A stretch of 64,000 nt of DNA from Priestia megaterium (GTDB lineage Bacteria > Bacillota > Bacilli > Bacillales > Bacillaceae_H), in the NCBI RefSeq assembly GCF_009497655.1, contig NZ_CP023317.1, positions 1,331,501-1,395,500 on the forward strand, given 5' to 3'. How positions within the stretch are numbered: the stretch's first letter is position 1; each line of letters starts with the position of its first letter. Shown here piece by piece: positions 53,771-63,147 of the stretch. The notes under the pieces were generated by a model. The model was not told where the DNA came from. It was given only the letters and a program-made list of their open reading frames with translations, and did no database searches. The position numbers were made by a program, and so were the translations under genes.

Positions 53771-54709
53771 TTGATTAACAATTTGCAGATGTTTGGTTTT
53801 GAAGCACTTTGGAGCCCTTACTATTTTGTAACCATTTGTCTGGTGACCGTCTTATATTTTTTCATCGTTGGTAGATGGAGAGGGAATTTTATAGGAGCGG
53901 CGGCCGTAGACAGAAAAACAAAAGCGTATTTTGTTATCAGCATGGTTCTTTTGTATATATGTAAAGGAGGACCTGTAGATTTACTAGGGCACTTTATGTT
54001 TAGTGCTCATATGACGCAAATGGCAATTGTTTACTTGGTGATTCCCCCGCTTTTTATTTTAGGAATTCCACCGTGGTTAGCTCGTTCTGTTATTTATGTA
54101 AGAGGGGTTAAACCTGTTTTTAAATTTTTTACAAAGCCCTTAATTGCTTTACTATTATTCAATGGGTTATTTTCTTTGTATCATATTCCGCTGCTTTTTG
54201 ATGTTATTAAAACGGATATGACGCTTCACGGAATCGTGAGTGTTGTATTATTTATCGCTGCATTTTGTATGTGGTGGCCACTCATTAATCAGCTAGAAGA
54301 AGAACAAACGCTAAGTTCTTTAAAAAAGCTTGGATACATTTTTGCAGATGGCGTACTTCTTACTCCAGCGTGCGCGCTGATTATTTTTGCAAACCATTCT
54401 TTGTATGCGACGTATACAGACTCAAGCGCTTGGGTACAAGCTCTTTCCCTTTGTGTACCGCCTTCTATGATTGCAAGTTTAGGGCAGCTTGCTCCTGAGA
54501 TGTTTAATACGCTGCCACCCGTGGAAGACCAGCAGCTAGGCGGCGTTATTATGAAGATCATTCAAGAAATTGTGTATGGAACGGTTTTAGGCTTTATTTT
54601 TTTTCAGTGGGCTCGAAAAGAACGAGAGAAAGATACGTACATGCCTGATTTTACTGAATCTCAAGATATAAAACCAAAGGAATTTCCGTCTACTCCTCCT
54701 TTGAATTAA
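53771..54709 (+). CDS. ctaG: Cytochrome c oxidase assembly factor CtaG
   Basis: 312 residues with about seven membrane helices; caa3_CtaG family. FGFEALWSPYYF at the start, FSAHMTQMAIVYLVIPPLFILGIP near 78-101. It is needed for caa3 assembly, probably copper delivery to the CuB site. TTG start nine bases after GAAGGAGG. It ends in a polar tail with Pro and Lys. Not related to the Cox11-type CtaG of proteobacteria. Confidence 0.92.
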   Translation: MINNLQMFGFEALWSPYYFVTICLVTVLYFFIVGRWRGNFIGAAAVDRKTKAYFVISMVLLYICKGGPVDLLGHFMFSAHMTQMAIVYLVIPPLFILGIPPWLARSVIYVRGVKPVFKFFTKPLIALLLFNGLFSLYHIPLLFDVIKTDMTLHGIVSVVLFIAAFCMWWPLINQLEEEQTLSSLKKLGYIFADGVLLTPACALIIFANHSLYATYTDSSAWVQALSLCVPPSMIASLGQLAPEMFNTLPPVEDQQLGGVIMKIIQEIVYGTVLGFIFFQWARKEREKDTYMPDFTESQDIKPKEFPSTPPLN

Positions 54710-54740
54710 AAAAAGCGCAGTCTGATTACTGCGCTTTTTC
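54710..54740. terminator. Bidirectional terminator ctaG/ylbA
   Basis: AAAAAGCGCAGT (54710-54721) pairs with ACTGCGCTTTTT (54728-54739). Confidence 0.9.
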
Positions 54741-54745
54741 TAATT

Positions 54746-55105
54746 CTATAGCTGAACGGTTTCAAGCTGTGATTTGATTTGTGTTAATATCTTTTCACAC
54801 TGTTCTACAAGGGATGGCGGGAAATATTCTCCGTCTCCATATTCTACACCGTGAGGATAATAATGTTTGCCTAATAGAGGTGTCATAAGGTGAATAACAG
54901 CATGCCTGCCCCCTACATCGCCTGAAATAGCATGTCCTTGGACTCGCAAATAGAAGGTATCTCGCTGAAACTCGAATTTTCGATCGTACGTGACGCGTTC
55001 ATAATCCCATTGTCCGGCGCGGACCAGGCCAAATTGATGCATAATCTCATCTAATAAATCTAAATCTACCTTTAATGAATCAAACTTTGCATATTCAAAT
55101 TTCAT
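54746..55105 (-). CDS. ylbA: YugN-like family protein YlbA
   Basis: 119 residues. YugN-like family (PF08868 by memory): GQWDYERVTYDRKFEF, FYLRVQGHAISGDVGGRHAVIHLMTPLLGKHYYPHG. Cytoplasmic, no catalytic motif recognised. In B. subtilis ylbA also follows ctaG in opposite orientation. ATG with GGGAGGGAGTTCAT upstream. Confidence 0.85.
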   Translation of the reverse strand: MKFEYAKFDSLKVDLDLLDEIMHQFGLVRAGQWDYERVTYDRKFEFQRDTFYLRVQGHAISGDVGGRHAVIHLMTPLLGKHYYPHGVEYGDGEYFPPSLVEQCEKILTQIKSQLETVQL

Positions 55106-55187
55106 ATGAACTCCCTCCCAAAACAGATATACCCCAACTAAATCATAAGCCGAATGGATAAAACTTGCAATATCTAATAAGGAAAAA

Positions 55188-55259
55188 TGTAAACGTTATC
55201 TATTTTTATTTAAACGTTTTAAATGCGAAAGTTTACTAAAAAGTTGGTCACACTATAAA
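55188..55259 (+). promoter_or_regulatory. ylbB promoter with an upstream cre-like site
   Basis: TGTAAACGTTATCT (55188-55201) matches the cre consensus TGWNANCGNTNWCA with one mismatch. A second AAACGTT lies nearby. The promoter is TTTACT (55232-55237), 16-bp spacer, TATAAA (55254-55259). Confidence 0.45.
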
Positions 55260-55290
55260 GCGAACACACTATGTAAAGGAGGATAAAACA

Positions 55291-55710
55291 ATGAAAACTG
55301 TACAAGAGGTAATGACAGCTGATACGGAAACATGCACCACGCTCGATAACGTATATGAAGTGGCAGTGAAAATGAAGGAATGGAATGTAGGCGCAATTCC
55401 AATTGTCGATAGAGATCAGTTAGTAGGAATGATTACAGATCGAGACTTAGTTATAAAAGGCATTGCAGAAAAGAAGCCAAATTCAAGTAAAGTAACGGAT
55501 GTTATGAGTGAAGAGCTTATAACTATTACAGCGGAAGCCTCTGTAGAAGAAGCTTCTAAGCTTATGGCTCAACATCAAATCCGTCGTCTTCCTGTTGTGG
55601 AAAATCAAAAGCTAGTCGGGATTGTTTCGCTAGGTGATTTATCAACGTTTCGCTATGCAAATGAACGTGCAGGAGAAGCGCTCTCAGACATTTCAGAACA
55701 TACGCATTAA
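55291..55710 (+). CDS. ylbB: CBS-domain protein YlbB
   Basis: 139 residues made of two CBS motifs (about 5-60 and 70-125), each with the GIITDRDLV/GIVSLGDL pattern. Such single Bateman modules bind adenosyl or other nucleotides as sensors. Orthologue of B. subtilis YlbB; ligand unknown. ATG with TAAAGGAGGATAAAAC upstream. Spacing to ylbA and the strong promoter suggest a monocistronic unit closed by a terminator. Confidence 0.9.
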   Translation: MKTVQEVMTADTETCTTLDNVYEVAVKMKEWNVGAIPIVDRDQLVGMITDRDLVIKGIAEKKPNSSKVTDVMSEELITITAEASVEEASKLMAQHQIRRLPVVENQKLVGIVSLGDLSTFRYANERAGEALSDISEHTH

Positions 55711-55716
55711 AAAGCG

Positions 55717-55763
55717 AAAGCCAACTGTTTGCAGGATATTCGTAAATAGTTGGCTTTTTCTTT
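55717..55763 (+). terminator. Terminator after ylbB
   Basis: AAAGCCAACT (55717-55726) pairs with AGTTGGCTTT (55748-55757), followed by TTTCTTTT. Confidence 0.82.
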
Positions 55764-55867
55764 TGTTTCCTTCATACCGATAGCTATTTTTTTTTGAATG
55801 CATGTATAATAGAGATAAAAATAAGTTAAACAGGTAAAGAAAACAGGTGTAAGGAGAGGAAGAAAAG

Positions 55868-56917
55868 CTGAAAAAAGTTATTTTTATTCTCGTATTAATA
55901 GTGGCATTTGTATACGCGGAGGATTATTTACCTCAGCTAGAAAAATATCTAACGGGTCAAAATATTGAGCAAAACCAAACGGATTCCAAAAGTCAGCCCA
56001 CCCAAGAAGTGGCTTCTTATGAAAAACAAAGTGAAAATATGATGAGGCTCATTGGAGATCATTCAGAACAGTTAATTGGAATGCTTGGAGAGCCGGATCG
56101 TATTGATTCTTCTGCATATGGCTATGACTGGTGGATTTACAAAAAGAATCGTCAAACGTATGCGCAGGTAGGAGTAGAAAATAATCAAGTCGTATCCGTA
56201 TACGTCATTGGTTCAAAAACAAATACAGATCCTTTTGAGATTGGTGAGAAGCGAGAAGAAGTGGAAAAAAGAGTTTCACTTTCATCCGAACTCACGCTTC
56301 AAAAAGACGGAAATGAATACCGATTTCGTCTGAGTGAAGAGGATATGAAAATGCGTCCAATTATTAAATATGGAGATGTATACGTCCAACTATATTTTGA
56401 TCAGTTCCTTAATACAATCTCAAGTATTCGAATTATGGATATGGACACGCTATTAAAACAGCGTCCGTACGAAATTGTTTATCGCGGCGAGCTTCCAACA
56501 GCTCCGTCATTGACAGCAGAGGAGTGGAAAAGTGTCCAAGAAGGAGAAGAGCAGCAAATTATCGATATTACAAATGTAATTCGAGACCGTTTTCAGCTGT
56601 CACCTTTAGCTTGGGACGAAGCCACTGCCGGAGTAGCTTATTTACACAGCAAAGAAATGAGTGACTTAAACTATTTCTCTCACGTTTCACCAGCACAAGG
56701 TGATTTAGGCAACCGTCTGCAAAAAGGTGATGTAGTATACCGTATCGCGGGCGAAAATATTGCCTCGAATTATCAGGATGGAATCGCTGCGGTTGAAGGG
56801 TGGCTTAATAGTGAGGGACATCGTAAGGCTTTACTCAATAAAGAGTTTACGCGTCTTGGTGTAGGTGTGTATGAGAAGTATTATACGCAAAACTTTATCA
56901 CTCCGATGAATGAATAG
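55868..56917 (+). CDS. ylbC: CAP-domain exported protein YlbC, apparent CTG start
   Basis: 349 residues from CTG 55868. An N-terminal signal or anchor helix (KKVIFILVLIVAFVYA), a linker, a CAP-associated N-domain (about 55-190) and a SCP/PR1 CAP domain (about 220-349, SPLAWDEATAGVAYLHSKEM, YFSHVSPAQG, ENIASNY). Secreted or membrane-tethered; CAP proteins bind lipids or act on the cell wall, exact role unknown. The first canonical start in frame is GTG 55901, which would delete the signal. AAGGAGAGG at 55851-55859 lies 8 nt before CTG, and an in-frame TAA at 55850-55852 rules out anything upstream. Confidence 0.87.
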   Translation: MKKVIFILVLIVAFVYAEDYLPQLEKYLTGQNIEQNQTDSKSQPTQEVASYEKQSENMMRLIGDHSEQLIGMLGEPDRIDSSAYGYDWWIYKKNRQTYAQVGVENNQVVSVYVIGSKTNTDPFEIGEKREEVEKRVSLSSELTLQKDGNEYRFRLSEEDMKMRPIIKYGDVYVQLYFDQFLNTISSIRIMDMDTLLKQRPYEIVYRGELPTAPSLTAEEWKSVQEGEEQQIIDITNVIRDRFQLSPLAWDEATAGVAYLHSKEMSDLNYFSHVSPAQGDLGNRLQKGDVVYRIAGENIASNYQDGIAAVEGWLNSEGHRKALLNKEFTRLGVGVYEKYYTQNFITPMNE

Positions 56918-57001
56918 TAAGATTAAAACTTCCTTTTGAAAATAGGTCTACTCTTGTCCTCTTTCTCATAAGTTTTAGTAGAGGTTAGAGGAGGGACGAG
57001 A

Positions 57002-57778
57002 ATGAAAGGAAGAATAGTAGGAATATTGCTCGTACTTTTCTTTGCATATACGACTACTGTACATGCAGCTGAAGGGCAGTGGGAAAAGCTTGATAACTTA
57101 TCTGATCAAACGCTATCGCTTGTAGAGCAAAAGGAGTATAAAGCAGCCCAACATTTGTTCAGAAATTTTTCGAATGAATTTACCAGTCTCAATACAGCTT
57201 CTTTGGGCGTATCGGCCGAAGATATACGTATTTTAACTCTTTGTTATGAACAGGTAGAAAGGTCTCTTTTATCTTCTGATTCCAGTGATGAAGAACGTCT
57301 TCAAAAAGCTACTCAATTTCGATTATTAGTCGATGCGCTGCACAGCAAGCATCAGCCTATGTGGACTGAACTCGAAGGCAGTATGCTAGCAACATTTAAA
57401 GAGATGCGAAATGAAGCAGTAAAAGGAGAACAGGCGGCTTATGAAGCGCAGCTTAAGCAATTTTTAAAGGAATATGATATGATCTTACCGAGCGCGCAGG
57501 TAGACGTGTCGTCTCCCTACGTACAGCGTGTGAGCGCAGACGTTCACTTTTTACAAAGTGAAGGAACGCTAAGTGAGATTAACGATGACCAGTTCAACCA
57601 AATGGAACAAAATTTAAAAGATTTTTTTGAACAAGTAAAAGAAAATCGTACGGACCCGTCTTTTATTTGGGTTACAATCACCACCGGAAGTATTATTATT
57701 GCTACACTTTTTTATGTAGGAGCGCGAAAGTATTTCGCTGACCAGAAAAGAAAGTCAGCCAGAGGGCGTAATGATTGA
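57002..57778 (+). CDS. ypjB: Sporulation protein YpjB
   Basis: 258 residues: an N-terminal signal peptide (cleavage after VHA near residue 22), a helical extracytoplasmic region, one C-terminal membrane helix (about 222-243, FIWVTITTGSIIIATLFYVG) and a short basic tail. Orthologue of B. subtilis YpjB, a sporulation-associated protein. It marks the start of a ypj block that in B. subtilis lies far from ylbC. ATG with GAGGAGGGACGAG upstream. The next gene (yugP-like) follows by 64 nt. Confidence 0.87.
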   Translation: MKGRIVGILLVLFFAYTTTVHAAEGQWEKLDNLSDQTLSLVEQKEYKAAQHLFRNFSNEFTSLNTASLGVSAEDIRILTLCYEQVERSLLSSDSSDEERLQKATQFRLLVDALHSKHQPMWTELEGSMLATFKEMRNEAVKGEQAAYEAQLKQFLKEYDMILPSAQVDVSSPYVQRVSADVHFLQSEGTLSEINDDQFNQMEQNLKDFFEQVKENRTDPSFIWVTITTGSIIIATLFYVGARKYFADQKRKSARGRND

Positions 57779-57842
57779 CGTAAAAGCGCAGAATTGTCTA
57801 AAATAAAAGAGTAGTCAAACACATAATGAAAGGTGTGGGTAA

Positions 57843-58520
57843 ATGAGCTTTTTGATTTATTTTCTCATTATTATCCTTGTGCCAATTTGGGCACAGTTTA
57901 AGGTGAGAAGTGCTTACAAAAAATATTCACAAGTAAGCAACTCATCAGGAATGACAGGCGCAGAAGTAGCAAGAAAAATTTTGGATGAAAACGGATTGTA
58001 CAACGTTCACGTAGAGCCTGTAGGCGGATTTCTATCCGATCACTACGATCCTCGCTCAAAAGTCATTCGTTTGTCAGAAGACAACTATTACGGAACGTCT
58101 GTCGCAGGCGCTGCCGTTGCGGCTCACGAAGTGGGACACGCGATTCAAGACAAAGAAAACTATTCGTTTTTACGCCTTCGCCACTCGCTTGTGCCGGTGG
58201 CAAGCCTTGGATCAAACGCTTCTTGGATTTTAATTATGATTGGAATTATCGCGTCGATTAAGCCGTTGCTATTGTTAGGTATTATCTTCATGGCAGCAGC
58301 GGTCGTATTCCAAGTTGTAACACTGCCTGTTGAATTTAACGCTTCAAGCCGAGCGATGACGCAAATCGTCTCAGTCGGAGCGATTCGAAATGACGAAGAG
58401 CGCGAGACGCGCAAAGTGCTTAACGCAGCGGCTTTAACATACGTAGCAGCCGCAGCAGTAGCAGTTCTTGAGTTGGTTCGTTTAATCATGATTTATACAG
58501 GAATGAATAACGACGACTAA
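57843..58520 (+). CDS. yugP: YugP-type zinc membrane metallopeptidase
   Basis: 225 residues. N-terminal membrane helix, the zinc motif HEVGHAIQ (about 95-102), further helices at about 118-160 and 195-218. DUF2342/peptidase family M-type (Zn_peptidase_2). B. subtilis YugP is the same length; in B. subtilis it lies elsewhere, so this is a different neighbourhood. Substrate unknown; sporulation or membrane-protein quality control is possible. GTGTGGGTAA precedes ATG; a palindromic terminator follows. Confidence 0.88.
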   Translation: MSFLIYFLIIILVPIWAQFKVRSAYKKYSQVSNSSGMTGAEVARKILDENGLYNVHVEPVGGFLSDHYDPRSKVIRLSEDNYYGTSVAGAAVAAHEVGHAIQDKENYSFLRLRHSLVPVASLGSNASWILIMIGIIASIKPLLLLGIIFMAAAVVFQVVTLPVEFNASSRAMTQIVSVGAIRNDEERETRKVLNAAALTYVAAAAVAVLELVRLIMIYTGMNNDD

Positions 58521-58521
58521 T

Positions 58522-58556
58522 AAAAAAATACCGCATTAGCGGTATTTTTTTATCTT
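58522..58556. terminator. Bidirectional terminator yugP/ypjC
   Basis: AAAAAAATACCGC (58522-58534) pairs perfectly with GCGGTATTTTTTT (58539-58551), loop ATTA. Confidence 0.93.
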
Positions 58557-59416
58557 TCAAGCGGTTTTTTATTTTCATCAAGGGTAAATCCTTCACCTAA
58601 GACATCATGAACATCCGTAACTGCAACGAAGGCGTGTGGATCTACAGAAGTAATAACTTGCTTTAAACGGAAAATTTCATTTTTACTAACAACGCAGTAT
58701 AGCACGTTGGTATCTTGCTTAGAAAAAGAACCCTGTCCTTTTAAAATCGTCACGCCTCGATCCATTTCTTTCATAATTTTATCCGATATGGCTTCGTTAT
58801 GATTCGAAATGATGGTTGCGCCTTTGGCCGCATACGCACCGTCTTGCATAAAGTCAATAACCCGTGCAGCGACAAAGACTGCAACAAGTGTGTACATAGC
58901 TTCTCGGTAGGATAAATAAATGAGAGACGCACTAATCACAATAAAGTCAAAAAGAAACATCGTTTTCCCCATATTCCACCCGATATATTTTTGAACAACA
59001 CGGGCAATGATATCGACTCCTCCTGTTGTTCCTCCAAACCTGAAAATAATGCCAAGACCCACTCCAATAAAAACACCGGCAAAAAGAGCTGCTAGAGTCA
59101 TATCATGGCGCAGGGGCATATTCACCGGAAAGCGCTGGAATATCCATAAAAATAGCGATAAGCTAACAACTCCGAGCATGGTATAAATAAATGCTGTTCT
59201 CCCTAATAGTTTCCACCCTACAAAAAACAAAGGAATATTTAACACTAAGTTAGAATAAGAGGGATCAATGTTAAATAAGAAAAATAAAAGCAGGGTAATG
59301 CCTGTGAATCCACCTTCAGCTAAATTGTTTTGCATGTTAAAATTAACAAGTCCAAACGCAAATATAGCAGAACCAAGCAGTATAAAAATAATATTTTTTA
59401 ATCTGAGACCTTTCAT
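58550..59416 (-). CDS. ypjC: YitT-family membrane protein YpjC
   Basis: 288 residues. Six membrane helices in the first 195 residues, then a cytoplasmic DUF2179 domain (about 205-280, GVTILKGQGSFSKQDTNVLYCVVSKNEI). Conserved FRFGGTTGGVDIIARVVQKY. Function unknown; YitT proteins may be transporters. Orthologue of B. subtilis YpjC, next to ypjD. ATG with TAGGAGGTTTGTAAGT upstream. The 312-bp gap to ypjD holds no other gene. Confidence 0.88.
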   Translation of the reverse strand: MKGLRLKNIIFILLGSAIFAFGLVNFNMQNNLAEGGFTGITLLLFFLFNIDPSYSNLVLNIPLFFVGWKLLGRTAFIYTMLGVVSLSLFLWIFQRFPVNMPLRHDMTLAALFAGVFIGVGLGIIFRFGGTTGGVDIIARVVQKYIGWNMGKTMFLFDFIVISASLIYLSYREAMYTLVAVFVAARVIDFMQDGAYAAKGATIISNHNEAISDKIMKEMDRGVTILKGQGSFSKQDTNVLYCVVSKNEIFRLKQVITSVDPHAFVAVTDVHDVLGEGFTLDENKKPLER

Positions 59417-59679
59417 ACTTACAAACCTCCTATGACCGTTTTTGCACTACCTTATCATAAAGGAATATATTTCATTTCGTAAATAACTATCGAAAAGATT
59501 TTTGAAAATAGTAAAAAGTGATGATGTTTCTTCTAGTGCTATGTATTAGTAGTATCCTCAATTCGTAAAATATAGACAGATTTTTGAGAATTAAGGGAAA
59601 CGTGAGGAATATTGTGAAAGACCATCTGACAAAGGCGTGGTAAGAAGAAGTAATTACACTAAATAATTTGAAGTAAAGA

Positions 59680-59688
59680 TGTTATAAT
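59680..59688 (+). promoter_or_regulatory. Extended -10 promoter of the ypjD-dapB operon
   Basis: TGTTATAAT (TGnTATAAT) at 59680-59688, about 40 nt before ypjD. No clear -35. The rest of 59417-59728 shows no ORF with a ribosome site and no strong hairpin. Confidence 0.55.
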
Positions 59689-59728
59689 AGTAAGCTGAGT
59701 GTACTTCTAAAAGAGGTGAAATAAAAAG

Positions 59729-60058
59729 ATGTCAAAAAAAACGATGGAGCAAATGCAGCAAGAAGTTGATGCATATATTAGCCAATTTAAAGAAGGATAT
59801 TTTAGTCCTCTTGCTATGCTTGCGAGAATGTCGGAAGAAGTGGGCGAATTATCGCGCGAAATTAACCACTATTATGGTGAAAAGCCGAAGAAAACGACTG
59901 AAGCAGAACGTACGGTCGAAGAAGAAATGGGCGACATTTTATTTGTATTAATTTGCTTTGCAAATTCATTAAATATTGATTTACAAGAAGCGCATGATCG
60001 CGTTATGAATAAATTTAATACGCGTGACAAAGATCGCTGGACGAAAAAAGAAGACTAA
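59729..60058 (+). CDS. ypjD: MazG-family nucleotide pyrophosphohydrolase YpjD
   Basis: 109 residues. Single MazG domain with the metal-binding [10 protein letters not shown] (about 36-45) and [11 protein letters not shown] (about 64-74). Such enzymes hydrolyse abnormal or excess NTPs. Orthologue of B. subtilis YpjD, first gene before dapB there as well. The ribosome site AAAGAGGTGAAATAAAAAG is upstream of ATG. dapB starts 13 nt downstream. Confidence 0.92.
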   Translation: MSKKTMEQMQQEVDAYISQFKEGYFSPLAMLARMSEEVGELSREINHYYGEKPKKTTEAERTVEEEMGDILFVLICFANSLNIDLQEAHDRVMNKFNTRDKDRWTKKED

Positions 60059-60071
60059 GGAGAGAAAAAGA

Positions 60072-60872
60072 ATGGACAAAATTCGAATTGTACTTGCAGG
60101 ACCAAGAGGTCGTATGGGAAAAGAAGCTGTATTATTAATAGAAGAAACAGAGCATTTTGAATTAGTAGCAGCGGTGGATCGTATCAATGAAGGAAAATAC
60201 ATAAGTGATATTGAAGGAATGCCAAATGTACAAGCGCCGATCTACACGGATATTGAAAAATGTTTTCAAGACGTTAAGGCAGATGTTTTAGTTGATTTGA
60301 CAACACCTGAAATTGGACGCGTTCATACTAAAACAGCTTTAACATATGGAGTACGACCTGTTGTAGGAACAACTGGCTTTTCAGAAGAAGATTTAAAAGA
60401 ATTAAAGCAGCTTGCTGAAGAGAAGGAACTTGGCTGTATTATTGCACCTAATTTTGCGATTGGCGCTATTTTAATGATGAAGTTTTCACAAATGGCAGCT
60501 AAATACTTTGATGATGTAGAAATCATTGAAATGCATCATGATCAAAAGTTAGATGCACCATCAGGAACAGGCTTAAAAACAGCGGAGCTGATCAGTGAAG
60601 TTCGTGAAGCAAAAAAACAGGGCCACCCTGAGGAAAAAGAATTACTAGAGGGCGCACGCGGTGCAGATTATGAAGGAATCCGCCTACATAGCGTACGTTT
60701 GCCAGGACTGATTGCTCACCAAGAAGTGATGTTCGGAGGATTTGGACAAACGTTAAAAATTCGTCATGATTCATACAACCGCGCTTCTTTTATGTCAGGT
60801 GTGAAGCTAGCTGTTGACACAGTTATGAACGTAGACACACTTGTATATGGGTTAGAAAATATTATTGACTAA
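60072..60872 (+). CDS. dapB: 4-hydroxy-tetrahydrodipicolinate reductase
   Basis: 266 residues. It reduces hydroxy-tetrahydrodipicolinate to tetrahydrodipicolinate, the substrate of DapH (6909). Nucleotide motif GPRGRMG (about 11-17), active-site [14 protein letters not shown] (about 156-169). AAGGAGAGAAAAAG overlaps the ypjD end and places the start at ATG 60072; the earlier in-frame ORF start at 60024 is inside ypjD. Also contributes to dipicolinate precursor supply in sporulation. Confidence 0.95.
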   Translation: MDKIRIVLAGPRGRMGKEAVLLIEETEHFELVAAVDRINEGKYISDIEGMPNVQAPIYTDIEKCFQDVKADVLVDLTTPEIGRVHTKTALTYGVRPVVGTTGFSEEDLKELKQLAEEKELGCIIAPNFAIGAILMMKFSQMAAKYFDDVEIIEMHHDQKLDAPSGTGLKTAELISEVREAKKQGHPEEKELLEGARGADYEGIRLHSVRLPGLIAHQEVMFGGFGQTLKIRHDSYNRASFMSGVKLAVDTVMNVDTLVYGLENIID

Positions 60873-60884
60873 GGAGCGAGAAAA

Positions 60885-61283
60885 ATGAAAATCGCCTTAA
60901 TTGCACATGATAAAAAGAAAAATGATATGGTACAATTCACAACAGCCTATCAAGCGATTTTACAGGAACATTCGCTGTTCGCAACAGGAACAACAGGAAC
61001 GCGTATTTCAGAAGCAACGGGTTTGCAGGTTCACCGCTTTCAATCAGGACCGCTTGGAGGAGATCAGGAGATAGGAGCTTTAATTGCTCAAAATGAAATG
61101 GATATGGTTATTTTTTTCCGCGATCCGTTAACAGCTCAGCCTCATGAACCTGATATTTCAGCTCTGATGCGTCTATGTGACGTCTATGCGGTTCCTCTTG
61201 CAACGAATATGGGAACAGCAGAGATTTTAATTCATGGACTTGAACGAGGCGATTTGCATTGGCGTTCAATTATAAAAAAATAG
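60885..61283 (+). CDS. mgsA: Methylglyoxal synthase
   Basis: 132 residues. It converts dihydroxyacetone phosphate to methylglyoxal and phosphate, a bypass of lower glycolysis under phosphate limitation. [14 protein letters not shown] at the start, TGTTGTRIS (phosphate site, about 38-46), and [13 protein letters not shown] with the catalytic Asp. It lies between dapB and the bacillithiol genes, as in B. subtilis; bacillithiol helps detoxify methylglyoxal. AAGGAGCGAGAAAA precedes ATG. Overlaps the next gene region by two bases. Confidence 0.95.
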   Translation: MKIALIAHDKKKNDMVQFTTAYQAILQEHSLFATGTTGTRISEATGLQVHRFQSGPLGGDQEIGALIAQNEMDMVIFFRDPLTAQPHEPDISALMRLCDVYAVPLATNMGTAEILIHGLERGDLHWRSIIKK

Positions 61284-61293
61284 GGTGAAGATA

Positions 61294-62004
61294 ATGAAAG
61301 AAACAATAGATATCCTTGCCTTTGGTGCTCATGCCGATGATGTAGAAATCGGCATGGGTGGAACCATTGCAAGAATGAGTGAACAAGGTTTGAAGGTAGT
61401 TATTTGCGATTTGACGCAAGCTGAACTTTCTTCAAACGGAACGGTTGAAATTCGAAAACAAGAAGCGTCTAAAGCAGCTGAAGTCTTAGGTGTTCATGAG
61501 CGAATTCATCTGCATTTGCCAGACAGAGGTTTGTTTTTAAAGCCAGAATATATAGCTGAAATTGCATCAGTCATTCGCACGTATCAACCAAGGATTATAT
61601 TTGCTCCTTATTTTGAAGATCGTCATCCTGATCATGGAAATTGTGCAAAGCTTGTAGAAGAGGCCATGTTTTCCGCTGGCGTTAAAAATTATATAGATGA
61701 TAAGAAGCAAAAAGCTCATCGTGCGGAGTCTCTATATTTCTATATGATAAATGGATTTCATAAGCCAGATTTTATCGTAGATGTATCAAGCACGTTTCAA
61801 AAGAAAGTAGCTAGTCTAGAGGCTTATGAAAGTCAATTTATAAAAACAGCAGATACGTTTGATACGCCGCTCGTAAACGGATATATTGAAACGGTAGAGA
61901 GCAGAGAGCGGTTATTTGGCAAAGAAGTCGGGATAGCTTACGGTGAAGGTTTTTTATCTAAAAAACCGATTTTGATGTACGACGATTTAGTAGGTGGAAA
62001 ATAA
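61294..62004 (+). CDS. bshB1: Bacillithiol N-acetylglucosaminyl-malate deacetylase BshB1
   Basis: 236 residues, LmbE/GlcNAc-PI de-N-acetylase fold. Zinc motif AHADDVEIG (about 11-19) and HPDHG (about 108-112). It deacetylates GlcNAc-malate in bacillithiol synthesis. The in-frame GTG at 61285 lies in the AGGGTGAAG ribosome site, so ATG 61294 is the start; this equals the B. subtilis length. Stop codon directly precedes bshA. Confidence 0.94.
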   Translation: MKETIDILAFGAHADDVEIGMGGTIARMSEQGLKVVICDLTQAELSSNGTVEIRKQEASKAAEVLGVHERIHLHLPDRGLFLKPEYIAEIASVIRTYQPRIIFAPYFEDRHPDHGNCAKLVEEAMFSAGVKNYIDDKKQKAHRAESLYFYMINGFHKPDFIVDVSSTFQKKVASLEAYESQFIKTADTFDTPLVNGYIETVESRERLFGKEVGIAYGEGFLSKKPILMYDDLVGGK

Positions 62005-63132
62005 ATGAAGTTAAAAATTGGTATTACATGTTATGCTTCCGTTGGAGGTTCAGGAGTGGTAGCAACGGAGCTAGGGAAGCTGCTGGCTGAAAAGGGGCAC
62101 GAAATTCATTTTATTTCCTCTAGCATGCCTTTTAGATTGACGAAAGTATATCCAAATATTTATTTTCACGAAGTAGATGTAAATCAATACTCCGTCTTTA
62201 AATACCCTCCGTATGATCTCGCTTTATCCAGTAAAATGGCTGAAGTGGCTAAAAGAGAAAAGCTTGATATTATTCATACGCACTATGCAATCCCCCATGC
62301 CGTTTGCGGGATTTTAGCTAAACAAATGGTAGAGCACGAAGTGAAAATTGTGACGACTCTTCATGGAACAGATATTACGGTTCTAGGAGAGGATCCATCG
62401 TTAAAAGACTTAATTAAATTTGGAATTGAGAAATCAGATGCAGTGACGGCTGTATCTCAGTCACTTGTTGACCAAACTCACCATTTAATTAGTCCAGATA
62501 AAGAAATTGAAACGATGTATAATTTTATTGATGAACGAGTTTATCATAAAAAAGAAGTTCAGTATTTAAAAGCGGAGTATGGCATATTAGAAAATGAAAA
62601 AGTCGTTATTCATATTTCAAACTTTCGTCAAGTCAAACGAGTTACAGATATAGTCAAAACATTTGCTATTATTAATGAAAAGCTTCAGTCTAAGCTGCTG
62701 CTTGTAGGAGACGGCCCTGAAATGACGGTTGTGTCTCAATTGGTAAAAGAGCTAAATCTTCAAGATTCTGTGTTATTTCTTGGGAAACAAGAAAATGTAG
62801 CAGAATTATATTCGATTAGCGATTTAAAACTGTTATTATCTGAAAAAGAAAGCTTTGGGCTTGTACTTTTAGAAGCTATGGCTTGTGGTGTTCCATGCAT
62901 CGGAACAAATATAGGCGGAATTCCCGAAGTAATTGAACACGAAAAAACAGGATATATTTGCGAAGTTGGAGACGTCGAAGAGGCAGCGAGCAAAGCAATT
63001 CAGCTACTTGAAAATGAACAGCTGCATCACCAAATGAGGGAAGCGTCTCTAAGCGCAGTTAATCATAAATTTCATTCAACAGAGATTGTGAGTCAATATG
63101 AAAAACTTTATTATAAATTGGTACAGGGTTGA
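62005..63132 (+). CDS. bshA: N-acetyl-alpha-D-glucosaminyl L-malate synthase BshA
   Basis: 375 residues, GT4 retaining glycosyltransferase that joins UDP-GlcNAc and L-malate, the first step of bacillithiol synthesis. [11 protein letters not shown] near 16, catalytic EX7E pattern in [30 protein letters not shown] (about 283-312). Begins immediately after the bshB1 stop codon (TAAATG), so translation is coupled. Followed by cca. Confidence 0.94.
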   Translation: MKLKIGITCYASVGGSGVVATELGKLLAEKGHEIHFISSSMPFRLTKVYPNIYFHEVDVNQYSVFKYPPYDLALSSKMAEVAKREKLDIIHTHYAIPHAVCGILAKQMVEHEVKIVTTLHGTDITVLGEDPSLKDLIKFGIEKSDAVTAVSQSLVDQTHHLISPDKEIETMYNFIDERVYHKKEVQYLKAEYGILENEKVVIHISNFRQVKRVTDIVKTFAIINEKLQSKLLLVGDGPEMTVVSQLVKELNLQDSVLFLGKQENVAELYSISDLKLLLSEKESFGLVLLEAMACGVPCIGTNIGGIPEVIEHEKTGYICEVGDVEEAASKAIQLLENEQLHHQMREASLSAVNHKFHSTEIVSQYEKLYYKLVQG

Positions 63133-63147
63133 AGAATGGAGGACGTT

